Shown here: positions 5,857-9,358 of the stretch, piece after piece | Numbering within the stretch: position 1 is the first letter of the stretch | Layout: each line of letters begins with the position of its first letter | DNA from: Pseudomonadota bacterium | GTDB lineage: Bacteria > Pseudomonadota > Gammaproteobacteria > Burkholderiales > Casimicrobiaceae | Reading direction: 5' to 3' | Assembly: GCA_022709775.1 (NCBI GenBank) | Contig: JAKLIE010000040.1 | Coordinates: forward strand, 1-9,358 | DNA: 9,358 bases | Program-made: the position numbers and the translations under genes | The notes under the pieces: model-generated | Databases searched by the model: none | Told to the model about the DNA's origin: nothing | What the model saw: the letters and a program-made list of their open reading frames with translations, nothing else

Positions 5857-6819
5857 GTGCTCGCCATCCTCCTCGTCACGTTCCCGTTCTTCGCGCTGGT
5901 CCTCTGCGGCTACGTGGCCACGCGGCGCGGCATGCTGCCGCAGGCGGCGATTCCCGGGCTCAACGCGTACGTGCTGTACTTCGCGCTGCCCTGCATGCTC
6001 TGGCGCTTCGGCGCGACCACGCCGATCGCGCAGACCCTGTCCGTCGGCGTCGTCGGCGTCTACGTCTTCTGTGCGCTGGTGATGGTCGCGTTCACGCTGG
6101 CGGTCACGCTCTCGGCGCGGATCGGCTGGAACGACGCGTCTTTCGGAGCGCTGGTCGCGGCCTTTCCGAACACGGGCTACATGGGCGTGCCGCTGCTCGT
6201 CGCGCTGCTCGGCAATGCGTCGGCCGGACCGGCGATCGTGACGATCCTGCTCGACCTGCTGTTCACGAGCTCGCTGTGCGTCGCGCTGTCCAGGCTCGGC
6301 AGCGCCGACGAACACGGCGCGGCGACCGCCGCGAAGAACGCGCTCAAGGGCGTCGTCGCCAACCCCCTGCCGTGGGCGATCCTGCTGGGCATCGCGACCT
6401 GGTCGGCCGGCATCGAGCTGCCGAAGCCCATCCTCCAGACCGTCGGCCTGCTCGCGGATTCCGCTTCGCCGACGGCGCTCTTCACGATCGGCGCGGTGCT
6501 CGCGCGCTCGCAGATGACCAGCGCCGTCCGCACGCCGTGGGTCGAGTACGTTCCGATCGCGCTGCTGAAGCTCGTCGTGCACCCGCTGCTCGTGCTAGCC
6601 ATCGGGACCAGCGCGATCGGGATGGGCGTGCCGCTCGACCGGTTCGCGCTGACGGTGATCGTGCTGGTCGCCGCGCTCCCCAGCGCGAGCAACGTCGCGA
6701 TGCTGGCCGAGCGGTTCGGGGCCGACAACGGTCGGATCGCCCGCATCATCCTCGTGTCGACCGCGCTGGCGTTCCTGACGTTCTCGGGCGCGGTGGCGGT
6801 GCTCGCGCCGTCGGCTTAA
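5857..6819 (+). CDS. AEC-family (auxin efflux carrier-like) transporter (320 aa, GTG start)
   Basis: An inner-membrane permease of the bile/arsenite/riboflavin transporter-like AEC family, with about ten hydrophobic helices in two inverted five-helix halves joined by a charged linker (about residues 146-165, SADEHG...KNALKG). The first half has ALPCMLWRF (43-51) and the broken-helix motif FPNTGYMGVPL (103-113). The second half has NPLPWAILLG (169-178), SPTALFTIGAVLA (204-216) and LPSASNVAMLAERF (274-287), the counterpart of the FPNTG motif. Family members export or import small organic acids such as malate or malonate; the substrate here is unknown. The GTG at 5857 places the first membrane helix at the N-terminus and gives normal family length; further upstream in-frame starts add a ~60-residue Arg/Gly-rich tail overlapping the divergent gene. 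No Shine-Dalgarno is visible, and a -10-like hexamer ends 6 nt upstream. Confidence 0.9.
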   Translation: MLAILLVTFPFFALVLCGYVATRRGMLPQAAIPGLNAYVLYFALPCMLWRFGATTPIAQTLSVGVVGVYVFCALVMVAFTLAVTLSARIGWNDASFGALVAAFPNTGYMGVPLLVALLGNASAGPAIVTILLDLLFTSSLCVALSRLGSADEHGAATAAKNALKGVVANPLPWAILLGIATWSAGIELPKPILQTVGLLADSASPTALFTIGAVLARSQMTSAVRTPWVEYVPIALLKLVVHPLLVLAIGTSAIGMGVPLDRFALTVIVLVAALPSASNVAMLAERFGADNGRIARIILVSTALAFLTFSGAVAVLAPSA

Positions 6820-6827
6820 GCCCGCGC

Positions 6828-6858
6828 TTGACGCCGCGCGCGTGCCGTGGAGGATAGC
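6828..6858 (+). promoter_or_regulatory. Putative promoter for the tandem-thioredoxin gene
   Basis: TTGACG (6828-6833, five of six to the -35 consensus) begins 9 nt after the AEC stop. An ATA-containing hexamer, GATAGC at 6853-6858, follows at 19 nt; GGATAG one base earlier gives 18 nt. The -10 is weak and the spacing long. The predicted start near 6864 precedes the ATG at 6893 but lies downstream of the GTG at 6842, which argues against that longer start. Confidence 0.4.
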
Positions 6859-6892
6859 GGCATTGCCCTCGACACGCGACCCGCGCGCCGAC

Positions 6893-7903
6893 ATGAAGAC
6901 GATCCTCATCCTCCTGGCCTGGGCGTTCGCCGCGCTCCCCGGCACGGCACGCGCGCAGGATGCGTCGCCTCACGCGATCGACATACCGCCGTGGTTCGCG
7001 AACACGTTCCTCGACTTCCGCGAGGACGTCGCCGACGCCGCGAAGGAAGGCAAGCGGCTGCTCGTCTACGTCGGGCAGGACGGCTGCCCGTACTGCAGGA
7101 AGCTGATGACGGCGAATTTCTCGCAGCGCGCGATCGTCGACAAGACGCGCAAGCACTTCGTCGCGATCGCGCTCAACCTGTGGGGCGACCGCGAGACGAC
7201 CTGGATCGACGGCCGGACGATGAGCGAGAAGGCGCTCGCGCAGGCGCTCGACGTCCAGTTCACGCCGTCGGTCCTGTTCCTCGACGAGCGGGGCAAGGTC
7301 GTCGTTCGACTCGACGGCTACTACCCGCCGCGGCAGTTCGAGGCCGTGCTCGACTACGTCGCGGGCAGGCACGAGGGTCGCGAACCGCTCGCCGACTGGC
7401 TGCAGCGCGTCGCGAAGGAGCCGGCGAGTCCGAGGCTCGCCGACGAGCCGTTCTTCCTGTCCCCGCCGCACGATCTGAGACGTCGTCCGGGCGCGAAGCC
7501 GCTCGCGGTCGTCTTCGAGACCGTGGACTGTCCGCCGTGCGACGAGATGCACCGCGAGGGGTTCCGGCGTCGCGAGGTGCAGGAGCAGGTAGCGCGCTTC
7601 GACGTCGTGCGCTTCTCTCTCGCCGCCGCGACGCCGTTGAGGACGCCGGACGGCCGCGCCACCACGGCGCAGGCCTGGGCGCGCGAGCTCGGGATCGCGT
7701 GGACGCCGTCGATCGTCTACTTCGATGCCGCGGGCGCCGAGGTGTTCCGGATCTCCGCGTACCTCAGGCCGTTCCACCTGTCGTCGTCGTTCGCCTACGT
7801 CGCCGACCGCGGTTACGCGAGCGAGCCGTCGTTCCAGCGCTGGCTGCAGGCGCGCGCGGAGCACCTGCGGGCGCAGGGCGAGCGCATCGAGCTCTGGGAG
7901 TAG
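6893..7903 (+). CDS. Exported protein with two tandem thioredoxin-fold domains (336 aa)
   Basis: The protein starts with a classical Sec signal peptide: Lys2, a hydrophobic core (4-15), and an ATARA-QD cleavage site after Ala21, so it acts in the periplasm. Domain 1 (about 35-175) has the redox motif CPYC (65-68) and cis-Pro125 in FTPSVLFLD. Domain 2 (about 195-330) has CPPC (213-216) and cis-Pro272 in WTPSIVYFD. Both domains end alike: DYVAGRHEGREPLADWLQ against AYVADRGYASEPSFQRWLQ, so the protein looks like an internal duplication. Both keep the full catalytic set, suggesting two working disulfide-exchange centres; single-domain relatives are the SoxW/thioredoxin_7-type proteins. Partner and direction (oxidase, reductase or isomerase) are unknown. 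ATG 6893 is chosen because the signal peptide starts there; a GTG at 6842 in frame lies within the predicted promoter. No clear Shine-Dalgarno. Confidence 0.87.
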   Translation: MKTILILLAWAFAALPGTARAQDASPHAIDIPPWFANTFLDFREDVADAAKEGKRLLVYVGQDGCPYCRKLMTANFSQRAIVDKTRKHFVAIALNLWGDRETTWIDGRTMSEKALAQALDVQFTPSVLFLDERGKVVVRLDGYYPPRQFEAVLDYVAGRHEGREPLADWLQRVAKEPASPRLADEPFFLSPPHDLRRRPGAKPLAVVFETVDCPPCDEMHREGFRRREVQEQVARFDVVRFSLAAATPLRTPDGRATTAQAWARELGIAWTPSIVYFDAAGAEVFRISAYLRPFHLSSSFAYVADRGYASEPSFQRWLQARAEHLRAQGERIELWE

Positions 7904-7932
7904 GGTGGGGCCTCGGCGATGGGGCGGGCGCC

Positions 7933-7938
7933 TATAAT
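7933..7938 (+). promoter_or_regulatory. Consensus -10 (TATAAT) for the Mrr-like gene
   Basis: A perfect TATAAT lies 29 nt after the preceding stop codon and 38 nt before the ATG at 7976, in DNA that otherwise almost lacks A/T runs. No -35 resembling TTGACA is found 16-18 nt upstream. It supports the start at 7976 over an in-frame ATG at 7919, which precedes the hexamer. Confidence 0.45.
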
Positions 7939-7975
7939 TGCCGGTTTCGACGACGAGGGAACGGCGGGGAAGCGC

Positions 7976-8575
7976 ATGAAGTGGGAGATGCACGAGAATT
8001 CGCTGTTCGCGGTGCTGCTGCGCTCGCCGTGGTGGGTGAGCGCGGCGATCGCCGCCGCGATCGGCGGGCTCGTCGGCGTGCTGGTGCGCGAGGAGTGGCG
8101 GATCTTCGCCGTGTTCTCGTCGCTGCCGTTCGCGGCGATTTCGGTGATGGCCGCGTGGCGGCAGGTCAAGGCGCCGTCCGGCGCGCGCATCGCCAGGACG
8201 CTCGATGCGGTGCGTGCGATGACGTGGAGCGATTTCGCGGCCGCGCTCGAGGACGGCTTCCGTCGCGACGGCTACGCGGTGAGTCGCGTCGACGGGCCGG
8301 ACGCCGATTTCGAGATCGCGAAGGCGGGGCGTCGCGCGCTCGTGAGCGGCAAGCGATGGAAGGTCGCCCGGGCCGGCGTCGAGCCGCTCAAGGCGTTGGT
8401 GGGGGCGAAGGACGCGCGCGAGGCGCACGAGTGCGTCTACGTCCTCGCCGGCGAGCTCACCGACAACGCGCGCCGGTTCGCCGTCGAGAAGCGCATCCGT
8501 CTGATCGCAGGTCCCGAGCTCGCGAAGCTCATGCCCGACGCGGGCCGCGGCGGGGCGAAGCAGGCGGGCGCCTGA
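7976..8575 (+). CDS. Membrane-anchored Mrr-type restriction endonuclease-like protein (199 aa)
   Basis: Two transmembrane helices at about 21-37 and 43-61 follow a short N-terminus with SLFAVLLRSPWWVS; the connecting REEWR turn is very short. The rest is a cytoplasmic domain resembling Mrr_cat, the PD-(D/E)xK endonuclease fold: a helix MTWSDFAAALEDGFRRDGYAV (82-102), the metal-site Asp111 in DADFEIA, VSGKRW (123-128) and IRLIAGPELAKLM (174-186), the usual C-terminal strand-helix. In Mrr the core lysine motif is Q/E-x-K; here it reads S124-G-K126, so one residue of the set is changed while Asp and Lys remain. Cleavage activity is therefore doubtful. I recall comparable two-TM Mrr-like proteins in other betaproteobacteria. 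The start is ATG 7976 with GGGGA at 7966-7970. yajD follows after 22 nt, probably cotranscribed. No methylase or specificity subunit is nearby, so this is not a standard restriction-modification gene. Confidence 0.75.
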   Translation: MKWEMHENSLFAVLLRSPWWVSAAIAAAIGGLVGVLVREEWRIFAVFSSLPFAAISVMAAWRQVKAPSGARIARTLDAVRAMTWSDFAAALEDGFRRDGYAVSRVDGPDADFEIAKAGRRALVSGKRWKVARAGVEPLKALVGAKDAREAHECVYVLAGELTDNARRFAVEKRIRLIAGPELAKLMPDAGRGGAKQAGA

Positions 8576-8597
8576 CGGCGGTTCGAGGGGAGTCCCG

Positions 8598-8969
8598 ATG
8601 CCCGCCGATCCCGGCAAGCTCGACCGCATCGTCGCCGATGCGCGCCGCGCCGCGCTCGAGCGCGGGCAGGGCTACCGCGAGCAGGCGCTCAAGCTCTATC
8701 CGTGGATCTGCGGGCGCTGCGCGCGCGAGTTCACGCCGGCGAATCTGCGCGAGCTGACGGTGCACCACCGCGACCACGATCACGACAACAACCCGTCCGA
8801 CGGCAGCAACTGGGAGCTCCTGTGCCTCTACTGCCACGACAACGAGCACCAGCGGCATCTCGAGGCGCAGGCGGGAGGAGGGCTCGCGAGCGGCGCTTCC
8901 GCGCGCGCGACGCATTCGCCGTTCGCCGACCTGAAGTCGATGCTCGAGCGCAAGCCGCCGCAGAAGTAG
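8598..8969 (+). CDS. yajD: HNH nuclease family protein YajD (123 aa)
   Basis: Very close to E. coli YajD over its core. The GYREQALKLYPWICGRC block (25-41) leads into the first zinc knuckle Cys38/Cys41; LRELTVHHRDHDHDNNPSDG (50-69) holds the HNH His pair 56/57; SNWELLCLYCHDNEH (70-84) supplies Asn71, the second knuckle Cys76/Cys79 and His80. The C-terminus ends SPFADLKSMLERK, the tail conserved in YajD proteins, after a variable Ala/Gly linker (about 90-106). The full HNH and zinc set is intact, so DNA or RNA cleavage is plausible, but its biological role is unestablished as far as I know. The N-terminus has about 20 extra residues compared with E. coli. Start at ATG 8598 has a strong GAGGGGAG at 8585-8592. 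It follows the Mrr-like gene by 22 nt, putting two nuclease-fold proteins in one probable operon. Confidence 0.93.
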   Translation: MPADPGKLDRIVADARRAALERGQGYREQALKLYPWICGRCAREFTPANLRELTVHHRDHDHDNNPSDGSNWELLCLYCHDNEHQRHLEAQAGGGLASGASARATHSPFADLKSMLERKPPQK

Positions 8970-9005
8970 GCGGGACGCCGACACGCCCCGCGCGTACTGG
9001 ATTTC

Positions 9006-9020
9006 GGGGCAGCGTGCCCC
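9006..9020 (+). terminator. Hairpin downstream of yajD, possible weak terminator
   Basis: GGGGCA (9006-9011) pairs perfectly with TGCCCC (9015-9020) around a 3-nt loop GCG, 37 nt after the yajD stop. It is followed by CATTTG, only a short T run, and preceded by ATTTC, so it could act weakly in both directions. It may instead be a palindromic intergenic repeat. The rest of the 106-nt gap to the next ATG shows no clear promoter. Confidence 0.4.
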
Positions 9021-9075
9021 CATTTGAGCCGGTGACCGATTCCGGCCGCCCCCGAAGGGTTCCTGCCCGACGCCC

Positions 9076-9358
9076 ATGACACCGCGTACCGACGACCACG
9101 CCCGCCCGCCGGGCGGACCTGCGCCGGGCGGCGCACCCGGTTTCCTGCGCAAGGTCGCCGTGGCGGTCGCCGGCGCAACCCTGCTCGTGCTCGGCGTGGC
9201 GTTCTCGGTCGTGTTCTTCGCGGTCGCGGTGGTCGTCGGCGCGACCGCGTGGGGCTACGTCGCGTGGAAGACGCGGGCAGTGCGCCGCGAGCTGCGCGCT
9301 CGGAGGGAGGAAGCGGCCCCCGACCCGTTGCGCGGGGATGCGCCGCGAGACACCGCGC
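9076..9358 (+). CDS. Small hypothetical membrane protein (partial, C-terminus beyond the right edge)
   Basis: ATG at 9076 opens a frame of 94 codons with no stop before the window ends. The N-terminus (1-23) is polar and Pro/Gly-rich. A continuous hydrophobic stretch runs from about residue 27 to 64 (KVAVAVAG through GYVAW), long enough for one tilted helix or a tight two-helix hairpin. It is followed by a basic, Arg-rich tail (65-80) and then a Pro/Asp-rich segment, placing the tail in the cytoplasm by the positive-inside rule. I recognise no family motif. No strong Shine-Dalgarno precedes the ATG; AAGGGTT at 9055-9061 is too far (14 nt) to be ideal. Coding is supported by GC-rich third positions and a coherent membrane topology, but a nearby alternative start is possible. 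Confidence 0.55.
   Translation, partial: MTPRTDDHARPPGGPAPGGAPGFLRKVAVAVAGATLLVLGVAFSVVFFAVAVVVGATAWGYVAWKTRAVRRELRARREEAAPDPLRGDAPRDTA

Noticed and set aside
6842..6892. Upstream GTG start for the tandem-thioredoxin gene
   Set aside because: It would put 17 charged residues before a clear Sec signal peptide and falls between the -35 and -10 of the predicted promoter.
7919..7975. Upstream in-frame ATG for the Mrr-like gene
   Set aside because: It precedes a perfect TATAAT, adds a non-conserved-looking tail and has a weaker ribosome site than the ATG at 7976.
7976..8575. A restriction-modification or defence system
   Set aside because: No methyltransferase, specificity or helicase gene is nearby, the catalytic motif is altered, and neighbours look like housekeeping genes. 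The nuclease fold alone does not support a defence claim.
6746..8629. Long minus-strand open frame opposite the thioredoxin and Mrr-like genes
   Set aside because: Arg-rich, featureless composition, antisense to genes with signal peptide, catalytic motifs and membrane helices on the plus strand.
1..9358. Mobile elements, CRISPR arrays, tRNA/rRNA genes, riboswitches
   Set aside because: No transposase or integrase motifs, no regularly spaced repeats, and no tRNA-like cloverleaf or recognisable riboswitch core were seen in the short intergenic gaps.

Overview
The window is very GC-rich (roughly 70% by eye) and densely coded. Third codon positions are dominated by G/C, and SerC, YajD and the Mrr-like membrane protein read like betaproteobacterial homologues. 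I infer a betaproteobacterium, probably Burkholderiales or a relative. No tRNA, rRNA, CRISPR array, insertion sequence or integrase was seen, and no gene-free stretch exceeds about 170 bases. The region looks chromosomal and housekeeping/accessory rather than an island.

Layout from left to right. (1) A minus-strand isochorismatase-fold hydrolase runs off the left edge (1-391). It is divergent from (2) a DapA-superfamily gene at 505-1434 that matches 2-keto-3-deoxy-L-arabonate dehydratase. (3) A plus-strand run follows: serC (1487-2566), a serA-type 3-phosphoglycerate dehydrogenase with a C-terminal ACT domain (2573-3745), a glutathione S-transferase-fold gene with a TTG start (3796-4401) and an alpha/beta hydrolase (4403-5230). 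The gaps are 6, 50 and 1 nt, so this is probably one transcript. SerA and SerC carry out the first two of three steps from 3-phosphoglycerate to serine; serB is not in the window. (4) A minus-strand SnoaL/NTF2-like gene (5262-5687) converges on that run and diverges from (5) an AEC-family permease (5857-6819). (6) A second plus-strand group follows: an exported protein with two tandem thioredoxin domains (6893-7903), a two-TM protein with a degenerate-looking Mrr-type nuclease domain (7976-8575), the HNH protein YajD (8598-8969), and a small membrane protein cut by the right edge (9076-9358).

Most of this is recognisable and ordinary. Points that merit a second look: the internal duplication in the exported thioredoxin protein; the Mrr-like membrane protein, in which the usual Q/E-x-K motif reads S-G-K, next to yajD; the PGDH subtype paired with a standard SerC; the L-KDA dehydratase sitting beside serine genes with no sugar-acid pathway in view; -10-like hexamers so close to start codons that leaderless translation is plausible for two genes; and two clear inverted repeats in intergenic DNA. 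I did not find convincing evidence of a wholly new multi-gene system.
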